Positions 1 to 8,061 of a stretch of 64,000 bases of DNA are shown here, one piece after another (position 1 is the stretch's first letter; each line of letters begins with the position of its first letter). Made by a program: the position numbers and the translations under genes. The stretch is from the NCBI GenBank assembly GCA_017473605.1, contig JAFUKM010000006.1:62001-126000 (forward strand), in the 5' to 3' direction. The DNA comes from Clostridia bacterium. GTDB lineage: Bacteria; Bacillota; Clostridia; Christensenellales; Borkfalkiaceae. The notes beneath the pieces are model-generated. The model saw nothing but the letters and a program-made list of their open reading frames with translations. It ran no database searches and was not told where the DNA came from.

Positions 1-2
1 CG

Positions 3-1052
3 CTTATTATGAGCCCTTGGAACTATCCGTTTTTGCTGACGATAGACCCGCTTGCTACGGCAATAGCGGCAGGGAATACGGCAATCGTAAAGCTCAGCGC
101 GTATTCTTCCGCCACGTCCGCATTGATAGCGAAAATACTTGAAGAGTGCTTCGAAAAGGAGCACGTTGCCACCGTAACGGGCGGCAGGGCGGAAAACGCG
201 GCGCTTCTCGATTGTAAATTCGATATGATATTTTTCACGGGCAGTCAAGCGGTGGGTAAAGAAGTTTTGCGCCGCGCGGCGGAGCATTTAACCCCTGCGG
301 TGTTAGAGCTTGGCGGTAAAAGTCCCTGTATCGTAGACGAAACGGCAAATGTGCCTTTGGCGGCGAAACGGATTGTATTCGGAAAATTTTTGAATTGCGG
401 ACAAACGTGCGTCGCGCCCGATTATATTCTTTGTCATAGTACGGTGAAAACGCAGTTGATAGAAGAAATTATCAAACAAATCAAATTGCAATTCGGAGAG
501 AAGCCGCTTGAAAATCCACAGTACGGCAAAATTATCAGCGAAAAACATTTTGTTCGTATTTGCGGTTTGATAGACGAGAATAAAACGGTATTCGGCGGGG
601 GTATGGACGCGTCGAAATGTAAAATCGAACCCACGGTTATGGATAACGTAACGTGGAAAGATAAGGTAATGCAAGAAGAAATATTCGGTCCTGTATTGCC
701 AATATTGACTTTTAAATGTTTTGAAGAGGTTTACGATACGCTAAAAGATAAAGAGAAACCGTTGGCTCTGTACCTGTTTTCACAGGATAAACGTCGCCAA
801 AAAGAAATTCCTTTAAGGGCGTCGTACGGCGGCGGTTGTATCAACGACGTGATAATACATTTGGCAACAAGCTCTATGGGTTTTGGCGGCGTAGGGGAGA
901 GCGGTATGGGCGCGTACCACGGCAAGACGGGCTTCGATACCTTTTCGCATATCAAAAGCGTTGTTAATAAAAAGACTTGGATAGACTTGCCGATGCGCTA
1001 TCAGCCGTATAAGGAAAAGACGAAAAAACTCATTAAAAAATTTTTGAAATAA
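3..1052 (+). CDS. aldehyde dehydrogenase, class 3 type (5' truncated by window)
   Basis: NAD(P)-dependent oxidation of an aldehyde to a carboxylate. The reading frame is already open at base 3 and enters directly into the conserved SPWNYPF motif, so the true start lies outside the window and roughly 100 N-terminal residues are missing (class 3 enzymes are about 450 residues; 349 codons are visible). Counting from the first visible Met, the cofactor-binding FFTGSQAVGK (residues 75-84), the general base Glu100 in LELGGKSP and the catalytic Cys134 in NCGQTC are all present, so the enzyme looks intact. The C-terminus is lysine-rich and mildly hydrophobic, as in membrane-associated fatty aldehyde dehydrogenases. 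Substrate cannot be told from sequence. It converges on nadE with a shared hairpin between them. Confidence 0.93.
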   Translation, partial: LIMSPWNYPFLLTIDPLATAIAAGNTAIVKLSAYSSATSALIAKILEECFEKEHVATVTGGRAENAALLDCKFDMIFFTGSQAVGKEVLRRAAEHLTPAVLELGGKSPCIVDETANVPLAAKRIVFGKFLNCGQTCVAPDYILCHSTVKTQLIEEIIKQIKLQFGEKPLENPQYGKIISEKHFVRICGLIDENKTVFGGGMDASKCKIEPTVMDNVTWKDKVMQEEIFGPVLPILTFKCFEEVYDTLKDKEKPLALYLFSQDKRRQKEIPLRASYGGGCINDVIIHLATSSMGFGGVGESGMGAYHGKTGFDTFSHIKSVVNKKTWIDLPMRYQPYKEKTKKLIKKFLK

Positions 1053-1062
1053 GCAAAAAGAA

Positions 1063-1084
1063 ACGACACTCGAAAGAGTGTCGT
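1063..1084 (-). terminator. bidirectional terminator between aldehyde dehydrogenase and nadE
   Basis: A perfect 9-bp stem (ACGACACTC / GAGTGTCGT) with a GAAA tetraloop. On the minus strand it is followed by TTTCTTTTTGC, so it mainly serves nadE; the plus-strand tail is only weakly T-rich. Confidence 0.75.
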
Positions 1085-1089
1085 ATTCA

Positions 1090-1827
1090 TTATTCGGGTT
1101 GATATTCGAAACAGGGGATAGGCTTTAACTTAAATTCGTTTAATACGTGCAGTCTGTCGATTTTCGCTTTCAAATCCTTGTCGTCGATGACGTTTTCACG
1201 GATATATTTATCCAAGACGGCGTAGGTAAAACCGAGATTGTCTTCGTCCGTCTTTCCGCTCAAACCGTCGGAAGGCACTTTTTCCACTAAATCGGTGGGC
1301 AAGTTCAAATATTTCCCAATAGCTTTCACTTCTTGTACGGTAAATTTACCAAGCGGCGAAAAATCGCCTGCGGCGTCGCCGTAACGGGTGGAATATCCCA
1401 CCCAATCTTCGGAAAGATTGCAGGTGTTCGCTACCCGTCCGTTTAACGATTGTGAAAGGGCGTAAAGGGTAGACATACGGATACGGGGCGGCAGATTGAC
1501 GATAGATTGACGGGAAACGTCCAAGCCGCACTTTTTCATTTCTTCCAAAACGCCGTCCACGCTCTTCTTTATGTTGCACGTATAATGGGTAATTCCCAAA
1601 TGTTCCACGAGCTTTTGCGCGCAATCGATATCGCTTTGCTCGCCGTTGGGCATCAAAACGCCGATAACCCTGTCTTTGCCGAGCGCCGCCACGCAAAGCG
1701 CGGCAACGACGCTGGAATCTTTTCCGCCGGAAATCCCGATAACGGCGTTGCAACCCTTGCCGTTTTCTTCAAACCAAGCCCGAATCCAATCGATTGCGTT
1801 TTCAGTCGCTTTTTCTACGTTAAACAT
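1090..1827 (-). CDS. nadE: NH3-dependent NAD synthetase
   Basis: Last step of NAD synthesis: amidation of deamido-NAD with ammonia at the expense of ATP. The 245-residue product is the size of the ammonia-dependent form and has no glutaminase domain. The PP-loop signature ISGGKDSS lies near residue 32, with further conserved NLPPRIRMS, NLSEDWVGY and GDAAGDFSPLG segments. The ATG at 1827 is chosen because it is preceded by AAGGAG at good distance; a longer frame upstream overlaps glutamine synthetase and is not needed. It follows glnN by 17 bp and is surely co-transcribed, linking ammonia supply to NAD formation. Confidence 0.95.
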   Translation of the reverse strand: MFNVEKATENAIDWIRAWFEENGKGCNAVIGISGGKDSSVVAALCVAALGKDRVIGVLMPNGEQSDIDCAQKLVEHLGITHYTCNIKKSVDGVLEEMKKCGLDVSRQSIVNLPPRIRMSTLYALSQSLNGRVANTCNLSEDWVGYSTRYGDAAGDFSPLGKFTVQEVKAIGKYLNLPTDLVEKVPSDGLSGKTDEDNLGFTYAVLDKYIRENVIDDKDLKAKIDRLHVLNEFKLKPIPCFEYQPE

Positions 1828-1844
1828 TTTTATCTCCTTGTCGT

Positions 1845-3935
1845 TTACACTTCGAACAATAAATCGCCGTATGTAGGGAAGGGCCAATATTCGGCGGAAA
1901 CGATACTTTCCAAACCGTTGGCGGCTTTGCGGAGCGCGTCCATTTCTTTGAGTACGTTGTCTTTGTAATATACAGCGCGTACGTCGGGCGCGCAAACGGC
2001 GTCCGCGTCGGCAATCGCTTTTTCCAGCGCTTGTACGTGCGCGTATGCGTCTTTGGTAAGATTAGTGATTTTTTCAATCATTTCCTGTTCGTAACGGCAG
2101 TCGAGTTTTTTGCATACCGCCTTTTTGGACAGGAGCGTTCCGCACAGCTTTCCGCTGTATTTGCTTACGGCAGGCAAAATGTCTTTCATCGCCATATCGA
2201 GCATCGTTTTTGCTTCGATATTGATAAGATTGCAATAGCTGCGCATATAAATTTCGTAGCGCGAGAGCATTTCCTTTTCGGTGTACACCTTGTGCGCGGT
2301 GAAAAGGGCAACGCTCTTTTCTTTGATGAAATACGGCATTGCGTCGGGCGTGGTCTTCAAATTCAAAAGCCCGCGGGCTTCCGCTTCGGACAGCCATTTG
2401 TCGTCGTAACCGTTGCCGTTGAAAATAATGCGTTTGTGGTCGGTGATTACCCGTTTGATAAGCTCGTGCAGAGCGAATTCGAAATCGCTTGCCGTTTCCA
2501 ATTCGTCCGCAAACTGTTTCAATACTTCCGCAACGGCGGTATTGAGTACGGTATTGGGATTGGATACGGACGCGGACGAGCCGAGCATACGGAATTCGAA
2601 TTTATTTCCCGTAAACGCAAAGGGGGAAGTACGGTTTCTGTCGGTAGTATCTTTGGGGAATTTGGGCAGGGTATGTACGCCTACGCGCATCAATTCCTTC
2701 TCTTTTGCGCCGTAGGGGATATCCTTTTCAATGGCTTCCAAAATTTCGGTGAGCTCGCCGCCAAGGAAGATAGACACGACGGCAGGCGGCGCTTCGTGCG
2801 CGCCCAAACGGTGGTCGTTGCCCGCGCTTGCTACCGATACGCGGAGCAAATCCTGATAATCGTCCACGGCTTTCAAAACGGCGCACAGGAACAACAGGAA
2901 TTGTGCGTTCGTTTGCGGCGTATCGCCTGGTTCTAACAAGTTCACGCCCGTGTTGGTGGAAATCGACCAGTTGTTGTGTTTACCGCTTCCGTTCACGCCC
3001 TCAAACGGCTTTTCGTGTAACAGACACACGAGATTGTGTTTTTTGGCGATTTTTTGCATAATTTCCATCGTCAGCTGATTGTGGTCGGCGGCGATGTTCG
3101 TCGTTTCGAATACGGGCGCAAGCTCGTGTTGAGAAGGCGCTGCTTCGTTGTGTTCGGTCTTGGCAGGTACGCCCAATTTCCAAAGCTCTTCGTCCAAATC
3201 CTTCATAAAGGCTTGTACGCGAGGCTTGATAACGCCGTAATAATGCCCTTCCACTTCCTGTCCCTTGGGCGGTTTTTCCCCGAAAAGCGTTCTTCCCGTG
3301 TAGATAAGGTCTTTTCGCTTCTTGAATAAATCCTTGTCGACAAGGAAATATTCCTGTTCGGGACCTACGGTTGTTTTCACGGAGGTTACTTCTTCGTTTC
3401 CAAACAGCTTTAATACGCGCATTGCCTGACGGTTAATCGCTTCCATCGAACGGAGCAAGGGCGTTTTTTGGTCGAGCGCGTCGCCGCCGAAAGAGCAAAA
3501 CGCGGTTGGGATGCAAAGCACGCCATCTTTGATAAAGGCGTAGGAAGTAGCGTCCCAAGCGGTATAACCGCGCGCTTCAAACGTAGCGCGAAGTCCGCCC
3601 GACGGGAAAGACGAAGCGTCCGTTTCGCCTTTTACAAGCTCTTTCCCCGAGAATTCCATAATCACTTTCCCGCCGTTTTCGGGAGTAATGAAACTGTCGT
3701 GTTTTTCGGCGGTAATGCCCGTCATTGGTTGGAACCAATGCGTATAATGGGTAGCGCCCAAAGAAATCGCCCAGTCTTTCATTGCGCTGGCGACGGCGTT
3801 GGCGACGGACAAATTCAAGCTTCTGCCGTCTTCTATCGTGCGTTTTAACGATTTGTAAACGTCCTCGGACAAAGTTTCCTTCATCACTGTGTCGTTAAAT
3901 ACCATACAGCCGAAATAATCGGAAACGAGTTTCAT
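1845..3935 (-). CDS. glnN: glutamine synthetase type III
   Basis: ATP-dependent condensation of glutamate and ammonia. At 696 residues it has the length of GSIII rather than GSI (about 470). Recognisable blocks are the N-terminal KLVSDYFGCMVFND, the metal-ligand segment GPEQEYFLVD, the HNEAAPSQHELAP stretch, NNWSISTNTG and the substrate-binding RNRTSPFAFTGNKFEFR. The start at 3935 has AGGAG upstream; the longer frame reading to 4055 crosses a consensus promoter and is rejected. It leads a glnN-nadE operon. A second, type I enzyme is encoded at 42.6 kb. Control is probably transcriptional at the promoter and leader hairpin immediately upstream. Confidence 0.96.
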   Translation of the reverse strand: MKLVSDYFGCMVFNDTVMKETLSEDVYKSLKRTIEDGRSLNLSVANAVASAMKDWAISLGATHYTHWFQPMTGITAEKHDSFITPENGGKVIMEFSGKELVKGETDASSFPSGGLRATFEARGYTAWDATSYAFIKDGVLCIPTAFCSFGGDALDQKTPLLRSMEAINRQAMRVLKLFGNEEVTSVKTTVGPEQEYFLVDKDLFKKRKDLIYTGRTLFGEKPPKGQEVEGHYYGVIKPRVQAFMKDLDEELWKLGVPAKTEHNEAAPSQHELAPVFETTNIAADHNQLTMEIMQKIAKKHNLVCLLHEKPFEGVNGSGKHNNWSISTNTGVNLLEPGDTPQTNAQFLLFLCAVLKAVDDYQDLLRVSVASAGNDHRLGAHEAPPAVVSIFLGGELTEILEAIEKDIPYGAKEKELMRVGVHTLPKFPKDTTDRNRTSPFAFTGNKFEFRMLGSSASVSNPNTVLNTAVAEVLKQFADELETASDFEFALHELIKRVITDHKRIIFNGNGYDDKWLSEAEARGLLNLKTTPDAMPYFIKEKSVALFTAHKVYTEKEMLSRYEIYMRSYCNLINIEAKTMLDMAMKDILPAVSKYSGKLCGTLLSKKAVCKKLDCRYEQEMIEKITNLTKDAYAHVQALEKAIADADAVCAPDVRAVYYKDNVLKEMDALRKAANGLESIVSAEYWPFPTYGDLLFEV

Positions 3936-3959
3936 AATCAAACTTCTCCTAAGTAAAAG

Positions 3960-3983
3960 GGCATAGGCAAAGCTGCCTATGCC
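3960..3983 (-). promoter_or_regulatory. perfect palindrome at the 5' end of the glnN transcript
   Basis: GGCATAGGCA-AAGC-TGCCTATGCC, 10-bp arms and a 4-nt loop. It begins within a few bases of the predicted transcription start of glnN. It could be a DNA operator or a 5'-terminal RNA stem-loop; on the minus strand it is followed by only CTTTTAC, weak for a terminator. Confidence 0.6.
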
Positions 3984-3992
3984 ATAGTCAAT

Positions 3993-4021
3993 ATTATACC
4001 TATCGCGCTCGTAAATGTCAA
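3993..4021 (-). promoter_or_regulatory. sigma-A promoter of glnN-nadE
   Basis: TTGACA (4021-4016), 17-bp spacer, TATAAT (3998-3993): exact consensus in both hexamers, about 60 bp upstream of the glnN start codon. Confidence 0.85.
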
Positions 4022-4051
4022 CGGTTTGAAAAGATTTTTGCGGATTTTTTA

Positions 4052-4801
4052 TCAAGTCTCGTCGGGATTTTCCGTATCGCTCCCGTTTTTTTCAGGCATA
4101 AACGCCCAATACCGTCTAGGCATATACCCAATCATTTGCTTTATCCGTTGACGGGACGGAATATTGACGGCGGAGTAGTATTTCTTCCATAACGCCTGCC
4201 AAGCCTGTTCGTTGCAAGAAAGAGTAACGTCCGCCTTGTCGAGCGGTAACAGATATCGGTTTTTTCCGTCGTATACGGCGGCTTTTTTGCGCTTCACGTC
4301 GTGTATGACGAAGGGGAGCGAAGGGAAACGTGCGCAAAAATGCGGCAATAACAAATCGCAAATATCGTGGTCGGGTGATACGGGCGCGTACAGCGCGCCG
4401 CTTTCCGTTTCCATAAACCGTATAAAGCCGTGTAAATGGTGTATTTCCAGCCGTACTTTCCGCATGTAGCTCACCGCTTGGAATACCGCTTCGTCGGCGA
4501 GCATATCGCGCACGGCGCGTTTTTCGTTTGCAAGCTTGCGCATATACGCAAACGCAATCTGTTCGTTATCCGAAGCGCCGCACCGCCGTAAAATACGTAA
4601 ATCCCGTAAACAGTCGCTATCGAAAGAGAGCAACCGTTTTTTTGCTTTTTCCGCTTTGCTGTCGTCTGTGGAAACGGCGATGGGGGCTTGTCCCAATAAC
4701 AGTTGCGCTTCGCCCGAAGAAAGGTGCGCGTCAGTATCGGAAAACGCCTGTAAAAAAGCGGTAAAAAATCCGTTTTCCGTTCCGTCGAATAAATATAACA
4801 T
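4052..4801 (-). CDS. DUF4130 / TIGR03915-type DNA-metabolism protein
   Basis: A 249-residue protein of the family that is regularly paired with a radical SAM protein and has been proposed, not shown, to act in DNA repair or modification. Seen here: N-terminal LYLFDGTENGF, a central YMRKVRLEIHHLHGF segment, and FVIHDVKRKKAAVYDG. Its ATG overlaps the stop of the upstream radical SAM gene by one base (TAATG), indicating translational coupling. A longer frame extending into the neighbour is a shadow. The protein is cytoplasmic with no signal or membrane segment. Family assignment is confident; biochemical function is unknown. Confidence 0.85.
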   Translation of the reverse strand: MLYLFDGTENGFFTAFLQAFSDTDAHLSSGEAQLLLGQAPIAVSTDDSKAEKAKKRLLSFDSDCLRDLRILRRCGASDNEQIAFAYMRKLANEKRAVRDMLADEAVFQAVSYMRKVRLEIHHLHGFIRFMETESGALYAPVSPDHDICDLLLPHFCARFPSLPFVIHDVKRKKAAVYDGKNRYLLPLDKADVTLSCNEQAWQALWKKYYSAVNIPSRQRIKQMIGYMPRRYWAFMPEKNGSDTENPDET

Positions 4802-6108
4802 TATAATTCCCCCGTTAAAGCGGCAATGGCGGATTGTCGGTTGGACAATAATAACCGTTGCCCGTTTTGGGTATCGTCGGGCAATAGCGCGAAGAAATCC
4901 GTTTGCACGGCGTTCTCGCTCCACTCGGCTGCGGTCAATAACCCTTGTACGGCACTCTCGTTTTTCACGCCGTAGAATTTTCCGTCGCAAGTGATAAAAT
5001 GCTTCGCCCGTTTCAAAGCCACGCGCATTTTTTGTAAGTCTTCGAAACGCAGTGTGGAGAACCGCCGCGCCTGCAAAATCTTTTGCGCGTTGCGCGCGCC
5101 GATACCGGGTACGCGCAATAACTCTTCCAAACTCGCGCGGTTGATTTCGACGGGGAAGAGATGTAAATTTTTCAACGCCCAAGCGCACTTGGGGTCGTAA
5201 TCGACGGATAAATTCTCGCCTTCTTCAATCAGCTCTTCCACGGTAAACCCGTAGAAACGCAATAACCAATCCGCTTGATATAAACGGTGTTCGCGGAGCG
5301 CGCCTGCTTGCGCGTTGGGTAAAAGGGGGGCGCGCACGACGGGTACGTAAGACGAATAGTACACCCGTTTCAATTCCATATTCCGATATAAGGCTTGGGA
5401 AAGCCGCAAAATTTGTCCGTCCGCTTCGGGCGAAGCGCCGACAATCATTTGCGTCGTTTGTCCCGCAGGTAAAAAATATCCCTTTACCAGCCCTTTTTTC
5501 TTTTCTTGAAGAAAATTCGTTCTCTCCGCCGTCAGCGTTTTCATCGGCAGTAGCAAGCTTTGCTTGCTCTTTTGCGGCGCGAGCAATTTTAAGCTTCGTT
5601 CGGACGGAAGCTCCATATTATAACTCATTCTATCGGCATACTTGGCGGCTTCTTTGTTCAATCTCTCGTCCGCCTTGGGAATTCCTTTCAGATGTATATA
5701 CCCGTGAAAACGGTATTCCGTCCGTAACTTTTTGACAACGAGCAATAGCCGCTCCATCGTGTAATCGGGATTTTTGCAAACGGCGGAAGAGAGAAACAGC
5801 CCTTCTATGTAATTGCGCTTGTAAAAATCCATTGTCAGTTCGCAAATCTCTTCGGGCGTAGCGGTAACCCTTTTCACGTCCGCCGAAACGCGGTTGGGAC
5901 AGTATTTGCAGTCGTATACGCAATCGTTGGACAGCAAAATTTTCAGTAGCGAAATACACCGTCCGTCGGGGGTAAAAGAGTGACAGCATCCGGCGGCGTA
6001 CCCGTTCCCCATACCGCCGCTGTTCTTGCGCTTGCTTCCCGATGACGAACAGGATACGTCGTATTTGGCGCTCTCGGTTAAAATTGTCAATTTCTCCTGC
6101 GTAATCAT
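4801..6108 (-). CDS. radical SAM protein, TIGR03916 type (putative DNA modification/repair)
   Basis: A 435-residue radical SAM enzyme. The family N-terminus AKYDVSCSSSGSKR is followed by the 4Fe-4S motif CVYDCKYC near residue 70, and the C-terminal third holds a helix-hairpin-helix segment (LLRVPGIGARNAQKI), consistent with nucleic-acid contact. It is coupled to the DUF4130 gene, the usual partner. The start at 6108 matches family N-termini (ITQEKLTILTESAKYD) but has no clear Shine-Dalgarno and lies six bases after a consensus -10 box, so its mRNA may be leaderless. A longer frame to 6186 would run through the promoter and is rejected. Confidence 0.88.
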   Translation of the reverse strand: MITQEKLTILTESAKYDVSCSSSGSKRKNSGGMGNGYAAGCCHSFTPDGRCISLLKILLSNDCVYDCKYCPNRVSADVKRVTATPEEICELTMDFYKRNYIEGLFLSSAVCKNPDYTMERLLLVVKKLRTEYRFHGYIHLKGIPKADERLNKEAAKYADRMSYNMELPSERSLKLLAPQKSKQSLLLPMKTLTAERTNFLQEKKKGLVKGYFLPAGQTTQMIVGASPEADGQILRLSQALYRNMELKRVYYSSYVPVVRAPLLPNAQAGALREHRLYQADWLLRFYGFTVEELIEEGENLSVDYDPKCAWALKNLHLFPVEINRASLEELLRVPGIGARNAQKILQARRFSTLRFEDLQKMRVALKRAKHFITCDGKFYGVKNESAVQGLLTAAEWSENAVQTDFFALLPDDTQNGQRLLLSNRQSAIAALTGEL

Positions 6109-6114
6109 AATCCT

Positions 6115-6143
6115 ATTATATCCCGAAAGGAGTAAAAAGTCAA
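6115..6143 (-). promoter_or_regulatory. sigma-A promoter of the radical SAM/DUF4130 pair
   Basis: TTGACT (6143-6138), 17 bp, TATAAT (6120-6115). The next six bases lead straight to the ATG at 6108, so transcription is predicted to start at or beside the start codon. Confidence 0.75.
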
Positions 6144-6188
6144 ACATTTGTTCGCATTTTGTAAAAAATAAAATATAAAACTTCAAAA

Positions 6189-6216
6189 TTTACACAAATT
6201 TTACATTACGTTTACA
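6189..6216 (+). promoter_or_regulatory. Pho-box-like array (three TTTACA repeats, 11-bp period)
   Basis: TTTACA occurs at 6189, 6200 and 6211, each separated by 5 bp. This is the layout of PhoP/PhoB recognition sites in Firmicutes (TT(A/T/C)ACA repeats, one helical turn apart). It lies just upstream of the extended -10 (TGGTATAAT, 6246-6254) of the phosphate cotransporter. Two inverted copies (TGTAAA at 6230 and 6238) follow. Confidence 0.75.
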
Positions 6217-6245
6217 AAGGGTTGTATTTTGTAAAACTGTAAAAA

Positions 6246-6254
6246 TGGTATAAT
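6246..6254 (+). promoter_or_regulatory. extended -10 promoter of the Na/Pi cotransporter gene
   Basis: TGGTATAAT with no good -35 at 17 bp, as expected for an activator-dependent promoter; the Pho-box-like array sits in the activator position. Confidence 0.6.
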
Positions 6255-6298
6255 AAGAAGGTAAAGAAATTAGAAAAAACAAACACAAAGGAGAAAGT

Positions 6299-7966
6299 AT
6301 GTTAGAAGCAATTTTATTGTTGCTGGCAGGCGTAGGCGTATTCATCGCCGGTATGAATATGTTAAGCAGCGGCTTGGAAAAAAGCGCGGGCGGCGGTTTG
6401 AAAAAACTGCTCGGCAAAATCAGCGGCAACCGTTTTTCGGGGGTAGGCGTAGGCGCAGGGGTAACGGCGATTATACAAAGCTCTTCGGCGACCAGCGTAA
6501 TGGTTATCGGTTTCGTAAACGCAGGGATTATGACGCTTTTCCAAGCGACGGCGATAATTATGGGTGCGAATATCGGTACGACGATTACGGGCGTTATCGT
6601 ATCGCTCAAATCGCTCGGTATCTCGCAATACGCGGCGACGCTTGCGTTTATCGGCGTAATGATGACGTTCTTCAATAAAGATAAAATCAAGCAAATCGGC
6701 GGAATACTTTGCGGCTTCGGTTTGATTTTCGTCGGTTTGGATTTGATGGGTATGGCGTTCGACCCCGATACGTATCCCGAAATCACAAATTTCTTTATGG
6801 GCGTATTCGAAACGATTGAGTTTCCGTTACTCTTGATTTTGTGCGGTATGGTATTCACGGCGCTTATTCAAAGCTCTTCTGCGGCGACGGGTATCTTCAT
6901 TATGATGGTCGGTACGGGCGCGCTTAACCTTGATTGCGCACTGTTCTTGGTACTCGGTTCAAATATCGGTACGTGCATTACGGCAATTCTCGCTTGTATG
7001 GGCGCAAGCGTCAACGCCAAGCGAACGGCGCTTATCCACCTGTCGTTCAATATTATCGGTACGGTTATATTCACGATATTCCTTTGGATTTTCAAAGACG
7101 GAGCGGTTTGGCTGTTGCAGAGCTTGATTAGCCAACCGGAAATGCAGCTTGCGTGGTTCCACGTTATCTTCAACGTAACGACGACGCTCTTGCTGTTGCC
7201 GTTCGTAAAACAACTCGTAGCGCTGGCAACAAAGCTGATTCCCGACAAAAAGAAGGACGAAAAGTCGCAGTTGCAGTTCAAGTACGTGGACGATTTGCTC
7301 CTGAAAACGCCGCCCGTAGCGATTATGCAGGTAAAAAAGGAAATCGAATATATGTCCTCGCTTGCCCGTGAAAATATGGCGAAAGCGGTAGAATCGCTCG
7401 GCGAAAGCAAGACGGATAACGAAACCGCTATCCACGATGCGGAAGCAATTATCGACTTCACGAACACCGCGCTCACGAAATATCTTATCAAACTTTCTCC
7501 GCTCGTGGACGGCGCGGATGAAAAATCCATCGGTTCGTACTTCCACGTGCTCAACGACGTAGAACGTATCGGCGACCACGCGGAAAACTTCCAGAAAATC
7601 GCTTCGCAAATGCAGGAAGCGGGCTTGCAATTCTCGGAAACGGCGAAAACCGAAATCCAAGAAATGGGCGGCAAGGTAATGCGTATGTTCGAAGTAGCGG
7701 AAGAAGCGTTCGAAGACGCGGACAAGACCCGCCTTGCGGAATTGACGTCGCTCGAAAACGAAGTGGACGCGATGAAACGGGATTTGTCGTCCAAACACTT
7801 CGCGCGTCTTGCCGAAGGCAGCTGCAAAATGGAAGCCAGCGCGTATTTCTTCTCGGCAATCGCAGGCTTGGAACGCGTTGCCGACCATCTCGTCAACGTA
7901 GGCTACTCTATTCTCAATCCCACGGGTTCGCAATCGGAAGCCCGTAAAACGGGTGAAGTAGATTAA
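6299..7966 (+). CDS. Na+/phosphate cotransporter with C-terminal PhoU domain
   Basis: A 555-residue NptA/YjbB-type inner-membrane symporter. The two inverted Na/Pi repeats carry the signature QSSSATS (residues 60-66) and QSSSAAT (190-196) separated by multiple membrane segments up to about residue 320; residues 340-540 form a soluble PhoU-like helical domain (IGDHAENF and RVADHLVNVG helices). Start chosen at the ATG preceded by AAAGGAG. It is monocistronic or the first gene of a short unit. The TTTACA array upstream suggests phosphate-starvation control. Direction of transport (uptake or export) is not decided by sequence. Confidence 0.94.
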   Translation: MLEAILLLLAGVGVFIAGMNMLSSGLEKSAGGGLKKLLGKISGNRFSGVGVGAGVTAIIQSSSATSVMVIGFVNAGIMTLFQATAIIMGANIGTTITGVIVSLKSLGISQYAATLAFIGVMMTFFNKDKIKQIGGILCGFGLIFVGLDLMGMAFDPDTYPEITNFFMGVFETIEFPLLLILCGMVFTALIQSSSAATGIFIMMVGTGALNLDCALFLVLGSNIGTCITAILACMGASVNAKRTALIHLSFNIIGTVIFTIFLWIFKDGAVWLLQSLISQPEMQLAWFHVIFNVTTTLLLLPFVKQLVALATKLIPDKKKDEKSQLQFKYVDDLLLKTPPVAIMQVKKEIEYMSSLARENMAKAVESLGESKTDNETAIHDAEAIIDFTNTALTKYLIKLSPLVDGADEKSIGSYFHVLNDVERIGDHAENFQKIASQMQEAGLQFSETAKTEIQEMGGKVMRMFEVAEEAFEDADKTRLAELTSLENEVDAMKRDLSSKHFARLAEGSCKMEASAYFFSAIAGLERVADHLVNVGYSILNPTGSQSEARKTGEVD

Positions 7967-7999
7967 CAAAAAAACTTTCTCGCCTTGCTCTTCAAATAC

Positions 8000-8028
8000 T
8001 TGATTGTCATAAAAATATATGATATAAT
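8000..8028 (+). promoter_or_regulatory. sigma-A promoter of the acyltransferase gene
   Basis: TTGATT (8000-8005), 17 bp, TATAAT (8023-8028). Confidence 0.7.
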
Positions 8029-8048
8029 TGTCATATAACGCTATGACA
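8005..8048. promoter_or_regulatory. TGTCATA operator cluster
   Basis: TGTCATA at 8005-8011 and 8029-8035, and its inverse TATGACA at 8042-8048. The last two form a palindrome with a 6-bp centre over the expected transcription start; the first overlaps the -35/spacer. Looks like a repressor site; the regulator is unknown. Confidence 0.45.
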
Positions 8049-8061
8049 AAAGGTGAAGAGT

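Noticed and set aside
6868..7969. Long minus-strand frames across the Na/Pi cotransporter gene
   Set aside because: Shadows of a well-supported gene in GC-rich third positions.
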